Assembly: GCA_900544635.1 (NCBI GenBank)
Contig: UQVV01000148.1
Coordinates: forward strand, 1-5,286
Length of the DNA: 5,286 nucleotides
Reading direction: 5' to 3'
DNA from: an uncultured Cloacibacillus sp.
GTDB taxonomy: Bacteria; Synergistota; Synergistia; Synergistales; Synergistaceae
A model generated the notes under the pieces. It was not told where the DNA came from and made no database searches. It was given only the letters and a program-made list of their open reading frames with translations. The number at the start of each line of letters is the position of its first letter. Position 1 is the first letter of the stretch. Both the position numbers and the translations under genes were made by a program. Positions 1 to 5,109 of the stretch are shown piece after piece.

Positions 1-125
1 TCCGTCACGCGCAGCCCTCTGTATATGAGCGGCTCTCCCTCGGGGATATATCCCCTCTTCGCGAAGGCCGCGGCCGCGCCGCAGAGCGTCAGCACCAGTA
101 CGACAGCCAGCAAAATTTTCTTCAA
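1..125 (-). CDS. Exported protein of unknown function, N-terminal fragment (TTG start)
   Basis: Only the first 41 codons lie in the window; the rest runs off the left edge. Reading from TTG at 125-123, the protein begins MKKILLAVVLVLTLCGAAAA and then FAKRGYIPEGEPLIYRGLRVT. This is a classic Sec signal peptide: two lysines, a hydrophobic core at about residues 4-18 and a likely signal peptidase I cut after AFA at residue 22. Cys15 sits in LTLC, a poor lipobox because Leu precedes the Cys, so a lipoprotein is less likely. The TTG start is chosen because GGAGG (137-133) lies 7 bases upstream and the signal peptide begins exactly there. It has its own promoter, so it is probably not simply the last gene of the nucleotidase operon. 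The mature part is too short to assign a function. Confidence 0.75.
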   Translation of the reverse strand, partial: MKKILLAVVLVLTLCGAAAAFAKRGYIPEGEPLIYRGLRVT

Positions 126-132
126 TCCAATA

Positions 133-137
133 CCTCC
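133..137 (-). promoter_or_regulatory. Ribosome binding site deciding a TTG start
   Basis: The minus strand reads GGAGG, followed by a 7-base spacer and TTG at 125-123. No ATG or GTG in this frame is better placed, so this site fixes the start of the exported protein at the left edge. Confidence 0.75.
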
Positions 138-162
138 CTGCACGTTCGTATGCCGCGGTTCT

Positions 163-190
163 ATTATAACGGAAAAGCCGCGCGCTTCAA
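163..190 (-). promoter_or_regulatory. Sigma70-type promoter for the exported protein at the left edge
   Basis: On the minus strand a -35 box TTGAAG (190-185) is followed by 16 bases and a perfect -10 box TATAAT (168-163). Transcription would start near 156, giving a leader of about 30 bases that contains the GGAGG site. It lies in the gap between the nucleotidase stop codon and the exported protein, the expected place for a promoter. The match is by eye only. Confidence 0.7.
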
Positions 191-201
191 AAGCGGCGGC
201 T
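173..201 (-). terminator. Candidate intrinsic terminator of the three-gene operon
   Basis: The minus strand carries AGCCGC (201-196) and its inverted partner GCGGCT (181-176), with inner GC bases that can extend the stem through a bulge, followed by TTTTCC. It begins 13 bases after the TAG stop of the nucleotidase gene. The T-run is short, so termination may be partial. The same DNA contains the -35 box of the next gene's promoter, an arrangement that keeps the two transcription units close together. Confidence 0.45.
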
Positions 202-214
202 CTTCGACGGCGGG

Positions 215-913
215 CTATTTCCCGCGCAGTATTTCCAAAATTTCACGGAGGTCGCGTATCTCATAGTCGGGCTTCGCGCCCGTCGCGTTCTCCGCGCCGC
301 CTGGGTTGTACCAGCAGCTTGCGATTCCCGCGCGGTTTCCCCCCTCGATGTCGCTCGTCAGAGAGTCGCCGACGATTATCGAGCTTCCGCGTTTTTCCTC
401 GCCTATCTCGCGGAATACGGCGTCGAAGAATTCCGCCGCGGGCTTCTCGTGCCCGATTTGTTCCGAGAGGAATATCCCGTCCATCAATTTGTCGAAGCCG
501 GAGCGCGCGAGCTTGCGCGTCTGCGCCGCGACGGTGCCGTTCGAGACGGCATACTGGCGGAACTCGCCGCGCAGCGAGGCGACGAGCCCGTCGCTGCCGT
601 CGCGGTAGACTATCGTGTCGCCGAGGCGCGTCTGGTAGGCCGCGTTGAACTCCGCGGGCGAAGGGCCGGAAATCCCCTCGGCGGCGAAGAAGTCCTCGAA
701 GCGGCGCGTGAGTATCTCGGCCTTCGTCAGCTCGCCGCGTTCGAGCGCGCGCCAGTAATTTCTGTTAATCTCGGAATATCTCGCGAGCATCGCGTCCGTG
801 CATAGGCCGAGGCCGAAGTCCGCGAAGAGCGAGCGAATAGCCGCCTCCTCGGCCGCGCCGAAGTCGAGCAGCGTGCCGTCCACGTCCCATAAAATCGTAT
901 CGAAGCGCGCCAT
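215..913 (-). CDS. yjjG: HAD-superfamily pyrimidine 5'-nucleotidase, YjjG family
   Basis: A complete 232-residue cytoplasmic hydrolase; E. coli YjjG has about 225 residues. All four HAD motifs are visible: motif I DVDGT with nucleophile Asp10 and acid/base Asp12, motif II SNGT at 124-127, motif III Lys157 in EKP, and motif IV GDSLTSD at 182-188, which binds Mg2+. The stretch NRAGIASCWYNPGG at 193-206 resembles the YjjG-type C-terminal signature. Members hydrolyse pyrimidine nucleoside monophosphates, including non-canonical ones, and are thought to clean the nucleotide pool; the exact substrate here is inferred from the family. The ATG lies one base after the TAA of the M48 peptidase gene and has no clear Shine-Dalgarno site, so translation probably depends on coupling to that gene. 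A phosphoglycolate phosphatase-like role is the main alternative. Confidence 0.85.
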   Translation of the reverse strand: MARFDTILWDVDGTLLDFGAAEEAAIRSLFADFGLGLCTDAMLARYSEINRNYWRALERGELTKAEILTRRFEDFFAAEGISGPSPAEFNAAYQTRLGDTIVYRDGSDGLVASLRGEFRQYAVSNGTVAAQTRKLARSGFDKLMDGIFLSEQIGHEKPAAEFFDAVFREIGEEKRGSSIIVGDSLTSDIEGGNRAGIASCWYNPGGAENATGAKPDYEIRDLREILEILRGK

Positions 914-914
914 T

Positions 915-1550
915 TTAGTCCGGGAACTGCGCGTTCGGGTCGAGCGCGAGGATTTTGTTTCTGATGTGGAGCATACGGCGGTCGTCGGGCGGGTGGGAGT
1001 TGAAGCCGCTCGGCTGCGTCTTGCTCACGGACGAGAGTTTTTTGATGGCGCTGTACATGCCGACGGGGTCCTCGCCCTGCGAGTAGGCGAGCTCGACGGA
1101 ATAGTCGTCCGCCGCTATCTCCTGCTCGCGGCTCCAGCCGGAATTTACGAGGTTCGCGCCGATGTTGACCGCGACTCCCGCGAGGCCGTCGCCGAGGATG
1201 TTTCCGAGTATCGCGGAGGCGAGCGACAGCCCCGCCGCGCGGTTCGCGCCGCTCTGGTGGTGGTTGAGCTTCACATGGCCCGCCTCGTGCGCGAATACGG
1301 CGTAGAGCTCCGCCTCGGTGTCGAGCAGGTTCAGCAGCCCCGTCGTCACCGTCACCGATTCGCCGTTCGTGACCCAGGCGTTGGGAACCTCCTCGTTCTG
1401 TATGGAGAAAGGCAGCTCCGTCAGCCCCGTCGGCACGGCGACCCTGTTCCACACGCGCCGCGCCTGCTCGTGCGAGAGCGCCGCCTCGGACATCTGGGCG
1501 GCTCCGGCGAGCAGTATCAGCGCGAGCGCGAAAATTTTCAGCTTCTTCAA
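915..1550 (-). CDS. Exported M48-family zinc metallopeptidase (TTG start)
   Basis: A 211-residue protein if translation begins at TTG (1550-1548). The start is chosen because GGAGGAGGT (1568-1560) ends 9 bases upstream and because the protein then opens with a textbook signal peptide, MKKLKIFALALILLAGA, with likely cleavage after SEA near residue 23. A longer reading from TTG at 1589 would translate the ribosome binding site itself and add a very basic, arginine-rich leader. The zinc-peptidase core is clear: HEAGH at 88-92 supplies two zinc ligands and the catalytic Glu89, and EIAAD at 144-148 supplies the third ligand, Glu144. A conserved SHP element (His186) follows near the C-terminus. This layout is that of short periplasmic M48 peptidases related to BepA and LoiP, which act in envelope protein quality control. 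It has no TPR extension and no extra membrane segments, unlike BepA or HtpX respectively. It is the second gene of the operon. The substrate is unknown. Confidence 0.87.
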   Translation of the reverse strand: MKKLKIFALALILLAGAAQMSEAALSHEQARRVWNRVAVPTGLTELPFSIQNEEVPNAWVTNGESVTVTTGLLNLLDTEAELYAVFAHEAGHVKLNHHQSGANRAAGLSLASAILGNILGDGLAGVAVNIGANLVNSGWSREQEIAADDYSVELAYSQGEDPVGMYSAIKKLSSVSKTQPSGFNSHPPDDRRMLHIRNKILALDPNAQFPD

Positions 1551-1559
1551 GATTTTCCG

Positions 1560-1568
1560 ACCTCCTCC
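1560..1568 (-). promoter_or_regulatory. Strong ribosome binding site deciding the TTG start of the M48 peptidase
   Basis: The minus strand reads GGAGGAGGT with 9 bases before TTG at 1550-1548. It directly follows a 7-bp hairpin (1569-1587), so folding of the leader could affect its exposure. Confidence 0.7.
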
Positions 1569-1587
1569 GCGCCGCGTGCGGCGGCGC
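1569..1587 (-). repeat. GC-only inverted repeat between the hydrolase and M48 peptidase genes
   Basis: A perfect 7-bp inverted repeat, GCGCCGC and GCGGCGC, separated by 5 bases, fills most of the 40-base gap between the two genes. No T-run follows, so it is not a standard intrinsic terminator. It abuts the Shine-Dalgarno sequence of the downstream gene and could stabilise a processed mRNA end or tune translation. It may also reflect chance in GC-rich DNA. Confidence 0.6.
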
Positions 1588-1590
1588 AAG

Positions 1591-2529
1591 CTATTTGCCG
1601 CGGCCGTGCGCGTACCAGCAGGCGAGCCCCTGTATGTTCAGCTCCAAATCCCAGCCGTTCGCGCGCTCAATTTCGGCGCGGCGCGAATCCAGTCCGTGCG
1701 CCGTGATGTTGGCGCTGTAAAGCTCCTTCAGGCGGCGGCTCAGCTCTTCGCGCTCCCCGCGCGAGGCGAGCGCGATTTCGACATATTTGTCGACGCCGGC
1801 CTTGAGGCTCGCCGCGGCCTCACCGACGTTCGTCAGACAGCCGAAGTGCGTCAGATATACGGTCTCGGGCGCGAGCGCGACGATATGGTCTATCGTCGCC
1901 TTCATAGCCTCGGGGTCGAACTGCACCGGCGAGGCGGTGACGATGACCCAGCGCCTGTGCGGATCGGTCTCCATGCACTTGTAGGAAATGCCGAAGGCGT
2001 CGCCCGAGAAGAGCGACTTCGCAGTGCGCTCGAAGAACATCATGTGGTGCTTCGCGTGGCCCGGCGCGTCGATGCACTCAAGGCGCATAGCTCCGATTTC
2101 GAGCGTCTCTCCGTCCTGCGGCGCGAGCACGCGCTCCGCAGGCACGGGGATGATTTCGCCGTAGAGGCGCGCCGTCGCCTCCGGCCCGTAGACCTCCTTG
2201 ACCCCCTCGACGAGCTTCGCCGGGTCTATCATGTGGCGCGCGCCGCGCGGATGCACGACGAGGCGCGCGTTCGGGAACTCGCGCATATACGAGCCCGCGC
2301 CGCCCGCGTGGTCGAGATGGACGTGCGTCACGCAGACGTACTTCACGCTCTCGCGCGGGACGCCGAGCTCCGCCATCGCCGCAAGCACGTGCGGCACGGA
2401 GCCGTTGTGCGCCGTCTCGACAAGCGCGGCCTCGTCCCCGCTCTTCAGCAGGTAGACCATAACGGCGCCCTCGCCTCCGTCGTAATGCGCGTCTATCCCG
2501 TAAATTCCGTTCTTATAGTCGTAGATCAT
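1591..2529 (-). CDS. Metallo-beta-lactamase-fold zinc hydrolase
   Basis: A complete 312-residue soluble protein without a signal peptide. The start is ATG at 2529-2527, preceded by GGAGG (2540-2536) with a 6-base spacer; an upstream TTG in frame would lie inside or before that site. The full set of metal ligands is present: THVHLDHAGG with His69, His71, Asp73 and His74, then His158 in APGHAKHH, Asp177 in SGDAFG, and His228 in LTHFG. This is the binuclear zinc pattern of glyoxalase II-like and related hydrolases. The C-terminal part, from about 240, is helical and charged and may form a substrate-binding cap. The family hydrolyses thioesters, lactones, phosphodiesters and other substrates, and nothing here picks one out. 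It is the first gene of a run with the M48 peptidase and the YjjG-like nucleotidase. Confidence 0.88.
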   Translation of the reverse strand: MIYDYKNGIYGIDAHYDGGEGAVMVYLLKSGDEAALVETAHNGSVPHVLAAMAELGVPRESVKYVCVTHVHLDHAGGAGSYMREFPNARLVVHPRGARHMIDPAKLVEGVKEVYGPEATARLYGEIIPVPAERVLAPQDGETLEIGAMRLECIDAPGHAKHHMMFFERTAKSLFSGDAFGISYKCMETDPHRRWVIVTASPVQFDPEAMKATIDHIVALAPETVYLTHFGCLTNVGEAAASLKAGVDKYVEIALASRGEREELSRRLKELYSANITAHGLDSRRAEIERANGWDLELNIQGLACWYAHGRGK

Positions 2530-2535
2530 GACAAT

Positions 2536-2540
2536 CCTCC
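2536..2540 (-). promoter_or_regulatory. Ribosome binding site fixing the start of the metallo-beta-lactamase-fold gene
   Basis: The minus strand reads GGAGG, 6 bases before ATG at 2529-2527, which selects this codon over an upstream in-frame TTG. Confidence 0.8.
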
Positions 2541-2559
2541 AAAGCAAAATTCATCTGCA

Positions 2560-2589
2560 ATGGTAATGCCTACGCCGCCGCACCGTCAA
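2560..2589 (-). promoter_or_regulatory. Candidate promoter of the three-gene minus-strand operon
   Basis: On the minus strand TTGACG (2589-2584) is a near-perfect -35 box. After 18 bases comes TACCAT (2565-2560), which matches four of six -10 positions. The predicted start would give a leader of roughly 25 bases before the hydrolase ATG. The -10 is weak, so this is a candidate only. Confidence 0.45.
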
Positions 2590-2591
2590 TA

Positions 2592-2620
2592 TTTTCCGCT
2601 CCGGCGCGCTGTGCTAGAAT
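2592..2620 (+). promoter_or_regulatory. Candidate extended -10 promoter of the crotonase gene
   Basis: TAGAAT (2615-2620) differs from the -10 consensus at one base and is preceded by TGC, making an extended -10. The -35 region, TTTTCC at a 17-base spacing (2592-2597), is poor, which is typical of extended -10 promoters. Transcription would start near 2627, about 28 bases before the ATG. Confidence 0.5.
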
Positions 2621-2642
2621 TGCCGCCGTGAAGAACATTCCG

Positions 2643-2647
2643 GGAGG
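2643..2647 (+). promoter_or_regulatory. Ribosome binding site fixing the crotonase start
   Basis: GGAGG is followed by 7 bases and ATG at 2655. An in-frame GTG at 2628 lies upstream of this site and is therefore an unlikely start. Confidence 0.8.
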
Positions 2648-2654
2648 TCTCTCA

Positions 2655-3365
2655 ATGAAATGCGTGTCGCTTGAAAAGAAAGAACGGACCGCGTGGGTTG
2701 CGATGAACAGGCCGGAGGCCATGAACTCGCTGACCGCGGAGCTCTGCGCCGAGCTCGTCGAAGCCTTCGCAGAATGCGAGCGCGACGCTGAAATCCGCGC
2801 CGTCGTGCTGACCGGCTCGGGGCGCGCCTTCTGCGCTGGCGGCGACCTGCCGACGCTCGCCGCGCTGAAAAGCCGCGACGAAGCCGAGGAATATGTGAAG
2901 ACGGCGGGCCGCGTCGCGCTCGCCGTCGTGCGCTCCGCGAAGCCCTACATAGCTATGGTGAACGGCGCCGCCGCTGGCGCGGGCTTCAACATAGCGCTCG
3001 CCTGCGACTTCCTCTGCGCCTCGAAAAATGCGAGGTTCACGCAGGCCTTCAGCTCCATCGGCCTTATCGCGGACTGCGGCGGCAATTTCCTGCTCCCGCG
3101 CCTCGCAGGCCCGCGCGAGGCGAAGCGCCTTATGATGCTGCCCGAGAAGCTGACGGCGGAAGAGGCGGAAAAGCTCGGTCTGACGACGCTCGTCGCAGAA
3201 GACGCCGAGCTGCGCGAAAAAACCGCAAAGCTCGCCGCGCGCCTCGCCGCCATGCCGACGCTCGCGCTCGCCGAAATAAAAAAATTCATCAACGAAGCGG
3301 ACATCTTCGAAGCAACGCTCCGCCGCGAGGAATCCATCCAGTCCCGCCTGATACTGGGCGATGAC
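2655..3365 (+). CDS. Crotonase-fold enoyl-CoA hydratase/isomerase, C-terminus cut at the junction
   Basis: 237 residues of a crotonase-superfamily enzyme acting on acyl-CoA in the cytoplasm. Oxyanion-hole elements are AFCAGGDL at 58-65 and NGAAAGAG at 103-110. The segment FTQAFSSIGLIADCGG at 128-143 is informative: the first catalytic Glu of classical enoyl-CoA hydratase is replaced (AF where PE is usual), while Asp140 sits where the PaaG-type enzymes, which isomerise ring-epoxide or enoyl-CoA substrates, carry their Asp. An isomerase of that kind is therefore more likely than a plain hydratase, though the substrate is not determined. The reading frame ends in LILGDD followed at once by TGA (3366-3368). 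Family members usually run about 255-265 residues and continue here with a phenylalanine and a tail rich in EG and EKR. The stop is made of sequence from the phage side of the junction, so the gene is truncated, not naturally ended. Confidence 0.85.
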
Positions 3366-3370
3366 TGATG
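3363..3370. other. Junction between GC-rich bacterial DNA and AT-rich phage DNA
   Basis: Within a few bases the sequence changes from GC-rich crotonase codons to AT-rich terminase codons read from the other strand. Both genes lose conserved sequence here. The bases around it (GATGACTGATGATG) repeat GATGA, so a short microhomology may blur the exact point. No inverted repeats, target duplication or integrase site marks it. Confidence 0.8.
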
Positions 3371-3726
3371 ATGTAACCAATAGAACCATTGTAAAAGGAA
3401 ATCACATTTTCCCAATTGTCCGGCTGGAATATAGGTTCACCCCACCCCCATGATTTGGGCGGTTTTCTACCGATAGTCCAATGAACATCACGCTTATAAC
3501 CCCATTTCTGCCAGTGAATGAGCATTGAAGGAATGGTGTTCGTAAGCGCACGTTTACAGTTAGCTGCAACGAATCCTGTTATACTACCTGGCATACGTTG
3601 CATATTTCTCAAGTTGATAGCTGCATGTATAGGACCTTTACCCCAACCACGTCCGGCACATAGGACAACTGTTTTAGCCGGAGTATAAAGAACCTGCTGC
3701 TGTGTCTCATGAAAATACTCTCTCAT
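3366..3726 (-). CDS. terL: Phage terminase large subunit, N-terminal fragment
   Basis: About 120 genuine residues of the ATPase motor that pumps phage DNA into the prohead. The Walker A-like loop AGRGWGKG spans residues 24-31, with Lys30 as the phosphate-binding lysine; the last position is Gly where Ser or Thr is usual. Next come a segment resembling the adenine-side and strand regions of terminases (GFVAANCKRALTNTIPSML at 51-69) and the strand FYNGSIGYII at 111-120, which in relatives precedes the Walker B region. Walker B, the coupling motif and the nuclease domain are absent because the gene is cut at the junction. The reading frame continues to 3289 through 25 residues that are only the antisense of the crotonase gene. 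The ATG overlaps the TGA of the upstream gene by 4 bases (ATGA). A purine-rich GGAGGAGGAG stretch 7 bases upstream may serve as a ribosome site, although it also encodes the acidic tail of that upstream gene. Confidence 0.8.
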
Positions 3727-4346
3727 GGTTCAGGCTCCTCCTCCACCTTTTTAGGGTTAAAAATATCATCTTCATTAAAGTCAGCTTCCTCAAACCTGAT
3801 GTCCTGGATATCCTCATTCATGTACTGCTTAATCTTATCAGCAATACGCTGACGGATATTCGGAATAGGGCGAATACCGAGAATAGTCGGGTCTGTAGAT
3901 GGTTGGAATGGCTGGATAACAATCTTGTCGTAACCAAGGTCTTTAGCATCTTCTTTGTCTAGCTGCATGTATTTTGCATAGTGGTTGTCACAAGCTGCCA
4001 TTGCCCTGGCATCCTTCATACGCTTTGCCATCTCGTAACTCTCTTCGTTGCGTTGTATGAAACGATAGCGATGGTAATCTTTGGTAGTTTTGTTAAGGTC
4101 ACCAAGGAGATACTTGATTATACGGATATCCTCGTAAGCTGCAGATTTCTGTATATTGTATCGTTTCTGAAGTTCAAGCACGATTTCCTGTTCACGTATT
4201 CGAGGATATTGAAGCCAATAGTTGTACATATCCCTAAGACGTAACAGGCGCTGCTGTATTATCTCGGGGATATTCTTTTCTCTCATCTCATCAACCGATG
4301 CGAAAAGATACTCTTTGGCTATATCTATAGTTGCTGGTAGTGGCAT
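3723..4346 (-). CDS. Phage packaging-module DNA-binding protein, possible terminase small subunit
   Basis: A complete 207-residue soluble protein without signal peptide or membrane segment. A likely helix-turn-helix lies at about 52-82 (REQEIVLELQKRYNIQKSAAYEDIRIIKYLL), where a mostly helical region rich in Arg and Tyr surrounds it. Residues 88-135 continue as charged helix, 141-163 is a proline-containing linker, and the tail from 185 is strongly acidic and ends in EEEPEP. Small terminase subunits often combine an N-terminal DNA-binding domain, a helical oligomerisation core and a C-terminal tail that contacts the large subunit, and this gene lies directly upstream of terL with a 4-base overlap. 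That placement is the main support. The preceding gene ends 6 bases before this ATG. The bases just upstream are AT-rich with no Shine-Dalgarno site, as is common in Bacteroidota. Confidence 0.6.
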   Translation of the reverse strand: MPLPATIDIAKEYLFASVDEMREKNIPEIIQQRLLRLRDMYNYWLQYPRIREQEIVLELQKRYNIQKSAAYEDIRIIKYLLGDLNKTTKDYHRYRFIQRNEESYEMAKRMKDARAMAACDNHYAKYMQLDKEDAKDLGYDKIVIQPFQPSTDPTILGIRPIPNIRQRIADKIKQYMNEDIQDIRFEEADFNEDDIFNPKKVEEEPEP

Positions 4347-4352
4347 AAATAA

Positions 4353-4634
4353 TTATAAGTCTTCGTCTGAGTCCATATCACGAAGATATGAACCTATAAG
4401 CTGAACGGCAAGCGGACTTCCGGCTTCAGCAAGTTCAAGTTCGTTCTGTCGGATCTGAAGGGCGCGTTCGGCTTTACCCTTGCGATAAGCCAGACTTGCA
4501 GGATGAGATTTGTCTGAAAGGATATCACGGAATCTGCGTTCGTCAATATCCATCAGAACTGCAATGTCCGATACAGGAGTAAGCATTGAAGCAAGCTCCT
4601 TTATACGGTCAATCTGTGTTGAAGTTAATTCCAT
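4353..4634 (-). CDS. Small helix-turn-helix phage protein, possible terminase small subunit
   Basis: A complete 93-residue protein. Residues 5-40 (TQIDRIKELASMLTPVSDIAVLMDIDERRFRDILSD) have the form of a DNA-binding helix-turn-helix in which DIAVLMDIDERRFRDIL is the likely core. Residues 44-75 form a charged amphipathic helix pair (AYRKGKAERALQIRQNELELAEAGSP), followed by LAVQLIGSYLRDM and an acidic end. This pattern, a short HTH followed by AYRKGKAE, resembles small DNA-binding proteins next to phage terminase genes. It overlaps the end of the HKD-motif gene by 26 bases and precedes the 207-residue protein by 6 bases, so all are translated from one message. No Shine-Dalgarno site precedes the ATG. 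Which of the two HTH proteins is the true small terminase cannot be decided from sequence alone. Confidence 0.65.
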   Translation of the reverse strand: MELTSTQIDRIKELASMLTPVSDIAVLMDIDERRFRDILSDKSHPASLAYRKGKAERALQIRQNELELAEAGSPLAVQLIGSYLRDMDSDEDL

Positions 4635-5109
4635 GTAGATGCAAGCTGCGTGTATTAATAATATCAGAAAACTGGTCTCTCAATGTAAAGAAGATATCAG
4701 GTTGCGTTGTAATAATAGAACACTCCGTTCTGTTGCCTCGAGTTTGGTTCTGACTGGTAACTACAGTGACCATCCATTTCTCGTTTTCAACTAAAAGAAC
4801 CTTGGAATGATTCTCTGTGAGATATACATCATCGAAAACGACACCCATAAATGTGGAAAGATTCACGGTCTTCTTGGCTGCCTTCAGGTCGGCCATAAGA
4901 ACAGCATGAAGAATCAGTTCACGTTTACGGAGTGAAAATAGTCTGCGTAAGAACTCTTCTGAAGTAGAGAATGTAGATACATAGACTTTTGCCGGACCGG
5001 TCTGCAACAAAATGAACTCGAGAACATCAAAAAGTTGAAGCCGATTATCCAGATAGGCTTGTAACGGCACATCGGATATCGGCTTCAACAATCGGTTTAC
5101 AATCTTCAT
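4609..5109 (-). CDS. Phage protein with a single phospholipase-D-like HKD motif
   Basis: A complete 166-residue protein without signal peptide. The central part reads as alternating strands and helices of a PLD-type half: KVYVSTFSTSEEFLRRLF at 41-58, then a strand at 64-74 (ELILHAVLMAD), then NHSKVLLVE at 100-108. His101 and Lys103 form HxK, with Glu108 at the position where the classical HxKx4D motif has Asp. About ten residues later TSQNQTRGNRTE (118-129) matches the GSxN-x-T-x-N-x-E region of PLD-superfamily nucleases. One motif means the enzyme would have to dimerise, as bacterial Nuc-type PLD nucleases do. A nuclease or phosphodiesterase role is an inference; a non-catalytic structural use is possible given the Asp-to-Glu change. 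Its ATG overlaps the TGA of the upstream gene by 4 bases, and its 3' end overlaps the next gene by 26 bases. Confidence 0.6.
   Translation of the reverse strand: MKIVNRLLKPISDVPLQAYLDNRLQLFDVLEFILLQTGPAKVYVSTFSTSEEFLRRLFSLRKRELILHAVLMADLKAAKKTVNLSTFMGVVFDDVYLTENHSKVLLVENEKWMVTVVTSQNQTRGNRTECSIITTQPDIFFTLRDQFSDIINTRSLHLHGINFNTD

Noticed and set aside
1551..1589. Longer M48 peptidase starting at TTG 1589
   Set aside because: It would translate the hairpin and ribosome site into an Arg-rich leader ahead of a proper signal peptide; TTG at 1550 fits both the ribosome site and the signal peptide.
798..2631. Long plus-strand open frames opposite the M48 peptidase and hydrolase genes
   Set aside because: They are Arg/Ala-rich antisense shadows produced by GC-rich codons, lack ribosome sites and show no domains, while the minus-strand frames carry complete zinc-binding motifs.
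2628..2654. GTG start for the crotonase
   Set aside because: The GGAGG site at 2643-2647 lies downstream of it and is ideally spaced for ATG at 2655.
3289..3365. C-terminal extension of the terminase fragment
   Set aside because: These 25 or so residues are the antisense of crotonase codons read through the junction and carry no terminase motif.
2655..3365. Natural C-terminus of the crotonase at LILGDD
   Set aside because: The family normally continues about 20 residues further, and the stop codon lies in the differently composed DNA to the right of the join.
3300..3420. Prophage attachment site or insertion-sequence end at the composition change
   Set aside because: No integrase, tRNA, direct repeat or terminal inverted repeat is visible, and an integrated phage would not normally be broken inside terL.
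3702..4404. Plus-strand frames opposite the phage genes
   Set aside because: They are short, low-complexity shadows with no motifs, opposite a compact minus-strand operon with overlapping starts and stops.
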